Of a stretch of DNA of 64,000 nt, positions 35,280 to 48,189 are shown one piece after another; position 1 is the stretch's first letter, and every line of letters begins with the position of its first letter. A program made the translations under genes and the position numbers. Origin of the DNA: Larimichthys crocea (lineage: Eukaryota; Chordata; Actinopteri; Sciaenidae). The stretch lies in the NCBI RefSeq assembly GCF_000972845.2, contig NC_040020.1, positions 3,534,669 to 3,598,668 on the forward strand, written 5' to 3'. Under the pieces are notes generated by a model. The model saw nothing but the letters and a program-made list of their open reading frames with translations. It did not search any database and had not been told where the DNA came from.

Positions 35280-37812
35280 GTAAGGACACATGGTTCACAT
35301 TGTCTACGTTAAGCCGACGCTTTTGTGAAATCACACAGATTTTTTTTTTGGTGAAGAGCTCGCTGCAGTTTCATCCCAGGCTGTTTCTTGTAAAAGCTGC
35401 ACCTTTTTTGGTTAAAGGCTGCAAACTGAATATTATATATATCAAAAAACGTGTTGCTCCTGTGAAATTGCGTGCGCTCAAATGCGCTGTGATTCTTGGC
35501 ATCTCCGCTTCATCCCTTCCCAGGCTATTATCCCAACTTTTTATTTAGACAAAAACACTGAATCCAAAGCAGTTGTTTCTGCGCCTCAGAGCACACAAGA
35601 AGTGTTTACACGTGCAAAATCCACCACAAGCGGCTCTTGTCTTGTGTCTTGTGCAGATATCAGGCAGATTGTGAAGTGATGTGACAGCATATCGCCCGGT
35701 GCTTCATGTTCAAACACGAATCCGATGAAGTATGCGAAGACAGAGGCGTGGAGACGAGCCAGACTCCGAAGAATGCATGCGTCCGAGATTTCGATCTGCC
35801 TATAGGTGCATCTGAGTTTATGAACATGATGCATGCTGCCAGCTTCTTTTCTTTTCTTTCTTCTCTGTCTGTTCTACAGCCATGCATAATAAAAAAAAAA
35901 ATGTCAATTAGGTGCGGCCCATTCATTTGAAAGAAGTATTTAAAGACACGTTGCCAAATAGTTTGTGATGATTTAATCATTATTTAGATTCTCATTTGTT
36001 CCTGGGCTTGGACTAACTGTTAAACCAGTTTAAAGAGGTGCGTAAAATCGACTCATTGTGAGTTATATTGAGATGTATTTCTAGAGCTCAGTGTAAAAAA
36101 AAAAAAGTACATCCAAACAGTTAGAGGGTTACACAAACAGTCCTACTGCCAAATATTCTGCTTTTATTTTCCCTCATGTATCTCTGTCAGACAGGCTGAG
36201 CCCCAAAGCTGGATCCTCTCCCATGTTTCACTTTTCCTTTTTTCTTTTCAAATGAATGAAATAAAAAAAACTTTTGAAGATTATTGGAGGTAATTGTTAT
36301 TGAAATAGTGTGCTGCACATTAAAAAAAAGAAAAGAAACTGCCATACCACCTGCTTTTGTTGATATATTTTGACATCTGGAGGTAATATGCCCCAAAGCG
36401 TCCTCAGTTCAGCTTTCTGTTGTGTTCCAAAGCATTTCAAAAGAAGCAGATTTGGATATCAAAAGGTTGCAGCAAGGAGTAAAACTGTCTGTGAGTGGCA
36501 GAGAGAGGAAGAAGGAAGTGCAGAGATATTACAGAATGTGCAAACACACACTGCATTATTGTTATTTAGGACATTTTGTTTCTTAATCATCAAGACTAAT
36601 GTCTCTATGACAGGTCGCAGTGATGAGATGTGTAGGGCTTTAACCTTTTTATTTTACGCATTGCCTTGTGTAATGATCATTTATTTTAACCCAGCACCAG
36701 CATATTGTACATTATTAACATCCTTGCTGATGGAGTGGCTTGTCACCATGGTCATAATTTGCCAATTTTTATGGGTATAAACTTGCCCGGGCTTGAGTCT
36801 CTGCTTCAATATTAATTCATTGAGAGAATATCCCCTGAGACCGAGCACAAGCAAAAAAAAAAAAAAAGCCATTTATTACCAAGTCTCTCTCACTTATTGC
36901 CTTTTAGAGAGCGTTCCTAACAGGCTTATCCATCTAGTCCTGAAGGGTCCTTCACGGCCATCATTGGTAAGATCATTTTGTTCTCCCATGACTGCACATA
37001 ATATGCTTACCTGCAAATCTGTGGCTAAAAACATTGGGCCCTTGTTGTTGTATCGTTGTTGCCACTTTTTATTCCAACCACGGACTCAAGGACAGCCGAT
37101 TTCCTGTCATGCACACGAGATGTTAGGCAAAGTGAAAGGCAACACATACAGTAGAGGGTATTCTTTCCTAGTGATGTCACTAAATTGTTAAGTCCAAAGC
37201 AGCCAAGTAGCACATACCAGACCTCCTCGGTAATAATCCAAAGCCGTGGAGTGGTGCCAGGTTATGTTGGCGTTGTAATGTCAGACCCACATTTGGGCTT
37301 TGAGGGGTTGAGAATGAGTGCGAAAACTCTGTCGAAGTCAGATTTTGTGGGTATCCCAACTGAATAAAAAAATAAAACATTTATAGTTTTCTCAGTGTTC
37401 AGTATCCAGCATATGTCAATATAGTGCTGAAGGACGATAACTGACGTCTTTATTATTAGATTTAAAGTGTTACCCGAACAATAAGTGAAGTCTCCACTGA
37501 CTGACAGGTCTGTGTTGGAAACTTAGATTCAAGGACCATACACTATACCGTGCACTCAGCAAGACATACTGTATGCACTGAAAGAAATTCAGCTTTCAGG
37601 ACCTAAAATAACTGCTCTCCCTTTTACATTGTTGTCACACTCACTGAGCAAACAGGACAGTAAGTGGAAATCAATTGAGAGGCTTTACGTTGTATTGAAA
37701 AGGTGCTATGCAGACAATCGAATGTTGTTGAATGTCTATGAGTCATATAACGTAAAGAATGTGGGTGCATTGAAAGCATATATTGGCATGTTTTTTTTTC
37801 TGTTGTTTTATA

Positions 37813-37894
37813 CACAGAAAGAAAGAATCTGCTGCACAATCCACTCTGTGACCCACAGAAAGAAAGAATCTGCTGCACAATCCACTCTGTGACC
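37813..37894. repeat. two-copy 41-bp tandem duplication
   Basis: Positions 37813-37853 and 37854-37894 are the same 41-bp unit, beginning CACAGAAAGAAAGAATCTGC and ending CTCTGTGACC, with no mismatch that I can see. The unit length equals that of the unrelated duplication at 1264-1345. Confidence 0.92.
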
Positions 37895-38254
37895 AGACAC
37901 TTGTAATTTTTATTCAGCAGTCCCACAATAAACAGTAGATTCATGATTAATTAAACTTTATTGTTGGTTTGAAGGGCTGTGGCTGATCGACTGCAGTCAG
38001 GGCAGATCCACCGCCTTTCGCTGCAGACTCACCTTTTCAGGCTACATCTAGACATGCCATGCCGATGCTTAGAAACACTTCTTCACGTTCAAAACAACCG
38101 TCCTTTAAGCACTTAAACTGTAGCGCTGAACAGTCTCCTTAACAGTTGTTGACATCATATACCATACTACCTATCTGTAGTGGTTAAATACACTTATCGC
38201 AACTCACTTATGTATTGCATTGTAGCATTCCAGGCCTCACTTGCAATGCTATTA

Positions 38255-38702
38255 TCTGGAGATTATGAGTTAATTGTTTGCTATCTCGCACATAATGGGT
38301 TAATTTAGCTTGTTATCGCGAGTAAATAAGCGATTTCCTGAGATGATGAGATTATATGAGAAAACGATCTCAGCAGGAAGTGCACTTGCCCGTGAAGCTG
38401 CAGCCGAGTTAGTCTTCTTATTACGTGGCATAAACTCATCTGAATGTTGTTTCCTACAGAAAGACACAATGCAACTTCTGCCTGTGTTAAATCTTGATTG
38501 AAGTACAGTCTAATGCATTGATCAGCTATGGGTAATTCTTGATCATTTGATGCTATCTATGCATGCTGGCACTGGGACTCCTAATCTCTGACAAACATTG
38601 TGAATAATAAGAGGAAACAACCTTCTTGTTTTCTCATGATAACGACTTAATTATCTTGTTTCTGACATCCTGAAATAATTAACTTGTGATCTTGAGATAA
38701 CT
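38255..38702. repeat. AT-rich inverted-repeat region, possible fold-back element
   Basis: The left side has GAGATTATGAGTTAATTG, GGGTTAATTTAGCTTGTTAT and CGCGAG. The right side has TTTTCTCATGATAACGACTT, AATTATCTTG and AATTAACTTGTGATCTTGAG. The ATGAGTTAATT and AATTAACTTGTGAT words are approximate inverses. I remember a fish repeat made of ATCTCGAGATAACGAG-like words with this look. The termini are uncertain. Confidence 0.45.
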
Positions 38703-40401
38703 GCGAGGATCGCTGCTCTTGTCTTTCATACAGCACGTTGTGAGGCGTCTTCAGATTGTGGGATATTTCTGTCGCTCTATGTGTGAATGAGGTAGACATT
38801 TCTCTGCGTTCTCTCTTCTGTTGAAGTCCATCGAGCAAGGTGACACAGGACATTATAGTCGTGTTTAGTATGGGGCTATTGTGTTGCACTGCATTACATC
38901 ACATCATATAGGTGATTTCTCTAGCCAGCCATTCAATACCATCCATTTCCCCGCTCTTTGTATAAAAAAACCCATTTAGATTTAATAGGCCGGGTGATAT
39001 TTGTCTCTATGCCACATGGTGCTGCGTGTTAATGTGATAGTCTTGGCAGTCTGCGTGCAGATCTGGCAGCGTGTACAGTCGAGGTGCTTCATTAAGACGC
39101 CAGACACCTTATGACTCCACATGCTCATGATTTCAGCTGAGCCTGGCAGGTTCGAGCAAGTCCTTCACACCGAAATGCTACAAATGCAAAAGTCGACATC
39201 CCGTGTGTGTTTGGGAGTCACGCTTTGCATGCTTCGGCGTGGATGCGTGGATGGATGATAGATAGATAGATTAAATTATCACTGCTCTGAATGAGGTCTA
39301 TACCTTCATGGTCCTGATTATCACACTACACGCCCCTGTGCTGCTCCTCTGTGAGCAATGGGCTGACTACTCTTCACTGTCAGGCAGTGGAAACCAGCCA
39401 GCTCCGTATCCATTAGTAAAACAATGGAAGAAGGATGGCGCCCCGATAGTGGATATCAACTGCTCAGGTTCTCCTGGAAGAACCTTGTCTCATAGTCTGT
39501 GCTTGAGAAGAAGTGTCACGCTCCCTGCGTGAAGGGTAATAATTATCTGCTTGAGTTCCTTCAAGGCTTAGTGCAATTTAGGATTATTATTCAGAGCCTC
39601 AGGGTAATAAATACAGGTATTATACTCACGTCCATTTGATACGCCAGCTTTCTGTTCCGTAGGATATCACTGTGGACAAGATGTGTCTGAAAAACTTTTT
39701 TTTTTTTATCTTTGTGATGCGTCACCTTGGCTCCCATTGTGGATTGAGGTTCGTCGTCATTTTCCAAAATGTTCATAAATGTTTCATAAATGTACAAAGA
39801 AATGAAAAATAGGTGCCTGACATTGCAGCAGTGTTGGTGCGATGAAACGGTGAGCTGATGAATTTTTATTAAACCTTCAGTTTCAAGTTCAGAGCGTGTT
39901 ACAGTGCAAGACTGCCGCCGGGTAAATTCAGCGTGAAGAGAGGACTGAGAGAAGCACTGAGGACATGAAATGGGATTCCATATTCACTCTGTGTATGCGT
40001 GTGGAGGAGAAAGCATTAGAGGCAAATATTTGATTCAGTAATCTAGGACCTGTTGCATCTCATAATGTTCCTGTCTCCTTATCAGTCCAGCTGCGCCAAA
40101 CAGACCTCCCAACACCCCTCGCCCACCATCCACCGGGAGCCTGTAGGAGTTCAGACTCAGTTTCTTTGTTCTTTGTTCTTATGTCATGCCCCTCTGATCG
40201 TGACATGTTGACAAAACCTTATATATATAAACAGAACGTGTATATATTTTTCTTAAAATCCTCTGGGTGAATAAAAATGCTTCATTTTACCATTTTGTAG
40301 AAAGAAACAACCAAATATCTAGATTTAAGAGTTTCAGAGAGAGCCTCATCTGTATAATTTTGTGTTCAACTGATTTTGGATATCCATCTACAAAGAAATA
40401 G

Positions 40402-40495
40402 GACTGCAACTAAAGGTTATTTTCATTACTGATCACTCAGCCTTTTATTTTCTCACATAATCATTTTGTTCTACAAAATGCCAGATTTTTCCCAG
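40402..40495 (+). repeat. degenerate AT-rich dispersed repeat (copy 4)
   Basis: GGACTGCAACTAAAGGTTAT, TTTCATTACTGATC, ATTTTCTCACATAATCATTT and TCTACAAAATGCCAG follow the head of the family seen at 2.8, 4.35 and 5.95 kb, in the same order and orientation. Confidence 0.5.
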
Positions 40496-41420
40496 AACCC
40501 AAGTTGGCATTTTCAAATTGCTTTGTTTTGTTTTTTCAGACCAAACCTGACGACATTCGAGTTACTATCATAGAGGACCAAAAAAAAACATTTACATTAT
40601 TCATATTTCACTCCCATCGCATTATTTGTCAAGTATCAGAGTCACATAAGATGTTAAAGCTAATTAGCTGCATACACTGTTCTCTAAATAACATCTGGCA
40701 ATCAACACTGTTTCAAAGCGACTTATGGCGACATAAAGACTTGTGAAGAGGCTGGAAAAGAAGCGCGGGCGTAATAACAAACTTCAGTCACACAGCTGAT
40801 GATTTTCTGACTTTCTTAATGTTGGGAAGAAAAAAAAAGGTTGATAGATCAGGGAACATGATTAGTGCTAAACTCCACTAAATCTTAGATCTTTGTTATT
40901 AATGAGTGTGCTTCTATTTGAAAAGAGCTTTTTAATCGAGGCCATTACAGCACATTGTGTGTAATGAAGACAGAACCTGGACTTTCTTTTTCAGAAATCA
41001 AAATATCTCTTTAACCCACAGAATCTTTTGAAAAATATTAAATGCGATGGTGGATCCTGCCAGGGCAGCTTCCTGCTCGGGGTCACTGGGTTGAATGATT
41101 ACTTTGTAATGTCGACTGCAAAAAGAGCATGAGGCTATTAGGTTATACAGGAGCAGGTGCACCCATAGCAGCATAAACTCTTCCCACGTGATGCCTCCAT
41201 ATTCTAAGACGGTAATTACCATATCCACACAGATGAATAAATTCAAGAGCGTGTGCAAGAACACCAGCTTCCAGGCACCGGATTTAAATATGACAGAAAT
41301 GTCATGGCTGGTTGTCAAATGTTTTTGACACCATCATCCAAATGAAGTGATTAAAGCCACAGGCAGAGATTGTTTTGTTGTTTGTAACATGTTAATAGTA
41401 AGGAGGGACAGCGGGTGCCA

Positions 41421-41442
41421 TGTGTGTGTGTGTGTGTGTGTG
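41421..41442. repeat. (TG)n microsatellite
   Basis: A perfect TG dinucleotide run of about 11 units. Confidence 0.95.
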
Positions 41443-42819
41443 GGAGTGCATGTTGCAGAGATAGTGGCATCTATCCAGACCTCTCCCTTTCCTTTCCTTT
41501 CACTTTCTTTCCCATTTTGTTTCCTTTCCTTCCGTCTCCTCTCTCACTGCGGGCTTGAAAATTTCTCCCTGCCTGACTGCCTTCCTGCTTGCCAGGCAGC
41601 AGACGAACATTTTCCCTGGATCTGCCACTCTCACTTAGCATCCATCGAGTTTTTTTTCTCCGAAATGAGGTGATTGGCAGCGGGGGCATGCATTAGCATT
41701 TCCTCATCTTGGCATAGAGACACTAACAGGCAGGGATAGTGGCAAAGGATGTGCCTTGAATACTGAGCCACAACCTCACTCTCTCACAGAGGCACAAAAG
41801 AAAGCACCTTTTGTGTAAAGGAAGTATATTGAGAGAACTTCTCTTTTGTTTTGTAACTGGATTACGCCGTTTCCAGCTCCTCGGTACAACTTAAAACCTT
41901 CACAGTCAGTTCAAGTCACAGTTTTCATATATTGGATTGATTCAGTGATCCTCGCAAAACTCTCGTGTGCTCAAGACATCTTGTAATGATAATGAGAAAG
42001 AACAGTCTCGGGAAATAGATCTTTAATGCTACTGTAGAAAAAATCACCCAGCTTGGTTTTTCCCTTGCTGCTGATTCATTTATTACTTGCTATACTTTAG
42101 GTAACATCTCCGAGCCAGCCTCTCAAAGCATGCGACTCGGCTTTTCATCAGTATCCTTAAATGGACTCATTCCTTCTCTCTATTCTCTCCATAAATATGT
42201 GGTGAGCTTTTGGTACAGATAAAAAGGTAATCCACATGCAGTGTCTGCCAAGAAGCTATTTCCTGCCTTGAGCAGAATAGAACATGGTGTAACAAAAACA
42301 TCCTGCTATAATTTCTCTTAGAGGAATTGCAGCATTGCTTGAAAAAATACATTTATACCTGTATAAACACTAATACCTGCGTGTGTGTTTTCTCTGTCAG
42401 AGGGATGCTGTTATCTTCCAGTCATGAAATTGTCCGATAGATTCTTTAAATGCAGCCACTCACGCTGACACATGTTAATGTAATGATATAGAAATTATTT
42501 TCAAGGCCAGCACCGGCAAATATACACTCTAATCTGTTTCACAAGCGTCAGAATTAGCAGTGATGTGGTCTCCTCAGATGTGATTGTCAGTGGTGCGCTG
42601 ATGTGCATACGCTGAGGGCTAAATTCAAATTGGGTCTGGCAGGCTTTCAACGCAGGTCTCCAGTTTGACATCACGCAAACCAACAGGATCTGATGTGCTA
42701 TCAGTTTTATTCCCATGATGCAAAGATGATCTGCAGTGAAAAGTCGCGTTTCAGCACCCTGAGAAAATGTAGCACAGTGTACTGTTGCTCTACACTTTAA
42801 TTAGTATGCGGAAATCAAT

Positions 42820-42915
42820 TGATCGTTTCATCAAGCAAAGATTCAAACATCTCCAGTATGACTATCTGCTGCTTTTCTTTGTCTTACATAAGAGTAAGCA
42901 GAATATCTTCGTTGT
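42820..42915 (-). repeat. degenerate AT-rich dispersed repeat (copy 5, minus orientation)
   Basis: CATCTCCAGTATGACTATC, TGCTGCTTTTCTTTGTCTTA and GTAAGCAGAATATCTTCG match the remembered distal part of the family (GCTGCTTTTCTTTGTCTTAT, GTAAACTGAATATCTTTGG) in inverse orientation relative to copies 1-4. Confidence 0.5.
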
Positions 42916-42982
42916 AGAAAAATGCAAAAAGGCATTCTTTCAAGTATAGTACACAGGATACAGTCTGCGTCAACACAGATTA

Positions 42983-43130
42983 GTCAAGTCAGTTTTATTC
43001 ATATTTAGCCCAGAATCACAAATTTGACTTGAAGGGCTGTACAATCTGTACAACAAGTCACTTTGTATCCTTCAGACAAGGAAAAACTTCCCCAAAAAAC
43101 ATTTAACAGCAGGAGAATTAAACAAATCAT
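42983..43130 (+). repeat. abundant percomorph dispersed repeat, degenerate
   Basis: CAAGTCAGTTTTATTCATAT, TTAGCCCAGAATCACAAATT, GGGCTGTACAATCTGTACAA, CAAGGAAAAACTTCCCCAAA and AAACATTTAACAGCAGG follow the order of a very common perch-like-fish repeat that I remember (TTTTATTTATATAGCCCAAA, ATCACAAATTTGCCTC, TTTACAATCTGTACAGC, AAAAACTCCCC). It ends about 100 bases before npnt exon 2. It supports the percomorph assignment. Confidence 0.65.
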
Positions 43131-43234
43131 GTAAGTGGTTTGAAGCCTGCCCATGAACAGCTTCGAAAAAAGACCCCTGCTTTTCATTAAGACATTTTAA
43201 TTGGCTGTGAACTAATTATGTCATCCCCTCACAG

Positions 43235-43335
43235 GTGGCCACGGCAGATGGCCTCATCCAACGGCCTGTGTCGATATGGAGCCAGGGTGGACTGCTGCTG
43301 GGGATGGACGCGACGCTCCTGGGGTCACTGCCAGC
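43235..43335 (+). CDS. npnt: npnt exon 2: WPRQMASSNGLCRYGARVDC segment
   Basis: After CCCCTCACAG the first base completes the Arg codon begun in exon 1. The exon then reads WPRQMASSNGLCRYGARVDC and CWGWTRRSWGHCQ, plus the first base of Pro before a GTGAGT donor. Human nephronectin has, as I remember it, WPRQIVSSIGLCRYGGRIDC and CWGWARQSWGQCQP, so the cysteines and tryptophans are all kept. This cysteine-rich segment precedes the first EGF-like module of the mature protein. Entry is phase 2 and exit phase 1. Confidence 0.97.
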
Positions 43336-44100
43336 GTGAGTGTCACCATGCCTGCTGCTGCTGCTGGGGATAAACAGGGTTAACAAGGTTGCCAGGTTTC
43401 AAGCTGGGGTCAAAGATGCTGTTAAGACAGAGGAGATGCTGCAATGCTTCCACAGGAGAGGCTTTGGGGGAACACATTCAGTGCACGTTGTCACAGCACA
43501 AACACACACGACTAATGGAGCGACACACCTGGGACAATCTTTGAGAAAAGATTGATGGAAATGGCTGGTTGGAACGGAGGACTGGTTGACATTTATATTC
43601 ACACAGCGGGTGGCCATAATGAGGGAGAGACTGTAGCTGCAGGTGGACACATTCAAGGGTAGATAGAAGATTGATTATAGATTACTGCTGTGCAAAAACA
43701 TACTAGGTAATGCTGTCTGGGCAAGAAACATCAGGACGAGGGGTGGGAACACAATCCATGGTGTTGTCAGGTGTACAGACCTCGACTCATCTGTATACTC
43801 AGCAACGTGACTTTAGAGGATTCAGAGGATGTGTCCTGTCATTACCACACGCCCGCGTTAGATGAACCGTGCGAAATATTAACACGTAACATTTTCGACA
43901 TATTGTGTAGAGCTCCTCTGCTCTCCCGTAACGCTACCCAGGGAGGTGTGAATATACTAACATGGCTTTCAGATCTGGCCGGTTGCCTCGTGAATGTCAG
44001 ATAGTCTGCTTGGCTTGGTGCCCGTGCTGGTATGGCTGCTGGCTTTGCTGTGGAAGTTTAATCAAAAAAGGGGGTTACGGATTTTTAGCAACGTGCAAGT

Positions 44101-44414
44101 TAAGGGAATAATTATACATTTTGTGAAATATGCTTATTAGTTTCCTTGCCAAGAGTTAGACGAGGAAATCAATACCGCTCTTATATCTGTCCGAACATGA
44201 AGCTGCTGCCAGCAGTCGATTAGCTTTGCATAAATACTGTAAAACGGGCTCACGCTACACTGCAAATTAAACAAACAAGAGTAGAATAACCAGTCTTTAT
44301 GCTAAGCTAAGCTAATTGGCTGCTAGTGATAACTTTATAGCATACAGATACGAGCGGTATCTTCTCAGCCAACTCTCGTCAAGAAAGCCATTAAGTGTAA
44401 AATAGTTGCTTTAA
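44101..44414. mobile_element. fold-back MITE-like element
   Basis: The left part reads TAAGGGAATAATTATACATT, TTGTGAAATATGCTTATTAG, TTTCCTTGCCAAGAGTTAGA and CAATACCGCTCTTAT. Near the right end, ATACGAGCGGTATCTTCTCA and GCCAACTCTCGTCAAGAAAG are the imperfect inverse of the left-hand segment. In between, AGCTGCTGCCAGCAGTCGATTAG and ATGCTAAGCTAAGCTAAT fragments (given in part) match an abundant percomorph element as I remember it. It is non-coding. Confidence 0.75.
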
Positions 44415-46691
44415 CGTGTGGTTATCACATCCCAACAGAGGACGAAAGTTTCTCTGTTTGTTATTCATGTGCTGTGTTGTTGGAAATGCCAATTTTCTTT
44501 CCCCCCAGACCTGTAGTTTTTCACACCCTTAAATTTATCTGTCATGCTTTCTGATATTTTTGGAATTCTTTCCGTCCTCGCCCCCTAACAATTTTTCATC
44601 TCAACCCGACAATTTCCATCTCAATAGCGCCACTTTTGTTTGTTCCACGACTGCACTCACCGAGCAAACGGTGCATAACATGGCAACGTCGGTCTCCCCC
44701 TTTTTTTTAGTCAGTTTATCAAAAGCGACGTTGCCTTTTTTGAGTGAAGAGTATCTGAAATGTTAATGTGAAAACACAGTGGAAAAATAAAAGCAGTTCC
44801 AGCAACAAAGCCTTAAAAGTTATTGGAAGCTCTTATTAGGTTATGGGTTGTGAAGTTCCTGCTGTGGAAAAGACCTAAAAAGGTCCATAACTCTGCATGT
44901 TTGTTTTGGCCACATATTTATAGCTTGTTAAAATATTGTTTATTAATCCACTCATCCTGTGTTTATCATTGCTCAAATGGACATTTTTTTGGTTTATGTT
45001 CTTTTGTATTGAAGCTCATGCTAAAGCTGACCCTTTTTGTTGAACTCACTGTGATTTGTATATTTTTCATAGGAAATAATATGTCACACACTGCTTGTTG
45101 GGTCCAAAGGTCTGTGCTGCTGCAACTAAAAGATTGCTGAACATGTTGAGTTTAGCGGATACTATTTCACTCTAATTTCATGTAAAAGTGGCAGACTGCC
45201 ATCTTTACTTCATCGTTTGCTCTGGAGAAGACAGTATAACATGAGTTCATGGCCCCAGTGTTTTGTATTCTTACCGCTCAGCCAGATTAACCTGAGGTCT
45301 TTGCCAGACAAATCTGCTTTTTATCCACCTCTCGCTACATGTCTATTAGAAACAAAATATGGTAATTTTATTCTTACATAAACTTACATAAAAACGACTT
45401 ATTCTAGTGTTTTATGGGACAGACCTAGACTTGTAGCTCGAGGGGGGTTGATTTCATGCTTGTAAATTAGACCTAGACTTAATTAGACTTTCTTTTCTTT
45501 TTTTAACAATAGCTGGTCTTGTTCATAAAGCTCCTACCCTTTCCCCTTGACGCTTGAACTACACCATCTGTGCTGGAATGATTTAGGCAAAAACACACCG
45601 CCGTTTTTTACTCAGACGGCTCAATTGTATCATTTGATAGTGTTTGTTTGAACATGGGGCCAAACTCAGCAGTAATCCTGGCAGGAGTCAGCCATCTCAA
45701 TGCCCAATACCTCCCAGTGCATCTGCACTGGGCTCTCTGCCTTCACAGCTTCCCATGTTCAGATAAATTAAGGTGGAATAGTTGTGTGGTTTGAATAAGG
45801 AGGAAATCTCTTTATTAACACAGAAGCTTAGATTAGGGGGCAAGACATGATTCATGTTCTCGTATTTTACCTACGTAAAACCAAAAACATGAATGTAAAT
45901 CAACGCAGCGCATGCTGTAGCTTAATTCAACAAAAACATTCATTGTTTTCCCCCCAAAGAAGGGCGATGACACATGATACATGTGGCATTTATTCACCAA
46001 TAAATTAAGCACAGTTTAATACGTCATGTTTGCATCAATCACTCGACCAGCCAAACAGCAGTGTGTCGACATGTTTTCTTTGTTGTTCTGGAGTCCTACA
46101 CGTTCCACATTGAGCCAAAAATATGAGCTAATTTTGAGCTTAAACACCACATCAAGCTGCTACGGTACTTTCACACCACCGCCATATCCATTCTGTGTGT
46201 TAAATCACTCGACAAGTGCCTGCCTTAATGCTTCCGAATGCCTCCGACTGGGTGCTCAGCTCGAATCATTCACTTGAGACCACAATCAGTATTCCATCAA
46301 GTCAGTAAGATGCTGATTTAAACTGTAGAGGAGGGAGATGGAAGGTTTCGGAAAGAAAGAAAGTGTAATCATAGGGCCGCATCTGTATGAGAGGATGCAG
46401 TCTTTACAGATTTCAGGTGAAGTTTTTGTGGCGATAGAATAGATTAGATTGTGGTTTTCTCAGCCATGGAGCTCAGTGAAGAGTTTGTGCGACTTCTCTC
46501 AAAGAATGAGATACTTAATGGATCAACCTTACCTTTTTTTTTTTTTTGGAGGACAGAAAGGACTAAGAGTTGGAGAGAGTAAAAATGAAGTGTAAGGGAA
46601 ATGGTTTGGAGGTAAGGAGTTAGAGATGATTGCCGTTAGAGTGGAGGAGAGACGTCAGGAGAGGGAGACAAGTGAGGAAATCAGGCAGATG

Positions 46692-46712
46692 GAGAGAGAG
46701 AGAGAGAGAGAG
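46692..46712. repeat. (GA)n microsatellite
   Basis: A perfect GA run of about 10 units within a longer purine-rich stretch from about 46550. Confidence 0.92.
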
Positions 46713-47289
46713 GAGCTTTAGATTTATAGCAAACTGAAGCTCGACTTATAATGTTCTGACAGGCCACCCGGCAGCCTGAGCCACACTTGAAGCTACTTAT
46801 TCTAACCAGCTGCCATCGTGAACGTTTTACTGCCATCGAGCATTTGAACATTTGTGCACCGATTTCATTTCTAATTGCATTCTCAGTGTAATAGAGTTTA
46901 CAGGAATCATTCTGGAAATACTTTTCATCTCTTCTTTTCATTTACACTCTTGATTAAGACTAAAAAAAACTGTCTAATCAACAGGTTGATCCCAGTAGTG
47001 TTAGTATGCAAATGGTCCTCTCAGTCAGTCAGGTGATACAAGATCTGTGAGACTTTAATTTGGAGCTAATTTCATCCATGTTAGATGCTCTGAAAAGTGT
47101 TTGGGCTTTTGCTACAGAAATCATGAAGACAAATTTTCCTTCACAGGACCACTTTAGGAAGGGACTAAAGAAGTCAGGGTTACACAGCCCAGCATTCGTC
47201 TGAATTAAGCTTCTGTTGGACAGCTCTGCACCTCACGTTTAGCATCAGCGGCTTATATGTAGCAAGGAGGAGAGTAAAGGTGTGGTGGC

Positions 47290-47450
47290 AAGTGGGGTGA
47301 TGGATTCGGGTGTGGTGCATCCGCCTTTCATGCAAGAGACAGAAGTCTAGGTCCGGTCACATGCCTGCAATTAATGTCTTCTTTGGTTTATTACTGTAAC
47401 CACAATCTTACCACAACCATAATCAAGTGATTTAGTTGCCTCAATGTGTA
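47290..47450 (+). repeat. possible degenerate SINE-like fragment
   Basis: GGTGCATCCGCCTTTCATGC, AAGAGACAGAAGTCTAGGTCC and, further on, CAACCATAATCAAGTGATTT recall a retroposon whose head has CTCATGCAGGAGACC-GGGTTCG and whose body has CCTAACCAAGT words. The match is poor and no Pol III box is intact. Confidence 0.3.
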
Positions 47451-47506
47451 ATTGTTTTTATAAGTGTATAATTACCTGAAGATGAGAATCGTTGTGTTTT
47501 TGTTAC

Positions 47507-48144
47507 GTCCGTGTATGTTTTGGTCATTGGATTTTCCGTTCAGAAAAGGATATCAAAAAACTAAAAATGAGTAGTTATTTGATTTTCATTTTAAAATTCA
47601 AAAACTGAAATTGAAATTCAAGATATTTTTTCTTTATCAGGGTCAAGAAGGGATGAACAAAACTTTAAAAACTGATTTTCATATCCTGTTTCTAAAAACA
47701 AAAGATAAAATTGTTGGAAGACAGAAACAAAAAACAATAAAAGAGTGTGTCTAAGGGAAGAGGACATGACTGCAGAAAAACTAAACCGCATATTTCAGGT
47801 GAAAACTAAAAATAACTGCATATGATCAGGAATTTTACCTGACACACTCTTTTATTGTTTTGAAAAACAATGTACTGATCCATGTCCATCAACTTTTGCA
47901 GCAGCGTCCTCATATGTGCTCTTACTTTGAAAACGGCAACTTCCGGTCGCACAATATGAAAAAAACTGCCGCTTTTTTGTTTCTGTCTTCCAGCGATTTT
48001 ATCTTTTGTTTTTTGAAACAGGAAATGAAAATCAACTGTTTTTTTAAAGTTTTGTTTATCCCTTCTTGACCCTGATCATTTCATTTTTTTGTTTTTTAAT
48101 ATCCTTTTCTGAACGGAAAATCCAACACCAAAACATACACGGAC
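47507..48144. mobile_element. long fold-back (inverted-repeat) element
   Basis: The left arm (47507-47752) begins GTCCGTGTATGTTTTGGT and continues ATTTTCCGTTCAGAAAAGGA, GGTCAAGAAGGGAT, CCTGTTTCTAAAAACAAAAG, AGACAGAAACAAAAAAC and AATAAAAGAGTGTGTC. The right arm (47841-48144) runs through the inverses of these in reverse order, starting GACACACTCTTTTATTG and ending AAACATACACGGAC. Each arm also carries its own unmatched insertion: about 70 bases near 47571-47640 on the left and about 100 bases near 47865-47965 on the right. There is no coding frame of note and no obvious target duplication outside the arms. The type of transposon is not determined. Confidence 0.88.
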
Positions 48145-48189
48145 CTTGTTACCTTACACCTCTTTTACATTTCCTCTTTCAAGGAGTCT

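Larger units (their letters stand above)
35280..43234 (+). other. npnt: npnt intron 1
   Basis: About 8 kb. It contains a 41-bp tandem duplication at 37813-37894, an inverted-repeat AT-rich region at 38255-38702, a dispersed-repeat copy near 40.4 kb, a (GT)n run at 41421-41442, another repeat fragment near 42.85 kb and a common fish repeat at 42983-43130. No other exon or RNA gene is recognised. Open frames of up to 136 codons are present but show no family resemblance or codon signature. Confidence 0.85.

Noticed and set aside
36370..36780. 136-codon open frame in npnt intron 1
   Set aside because: Hydrophobic, irregular composition and no recognisable motif; no upstream promoter or splice signals.
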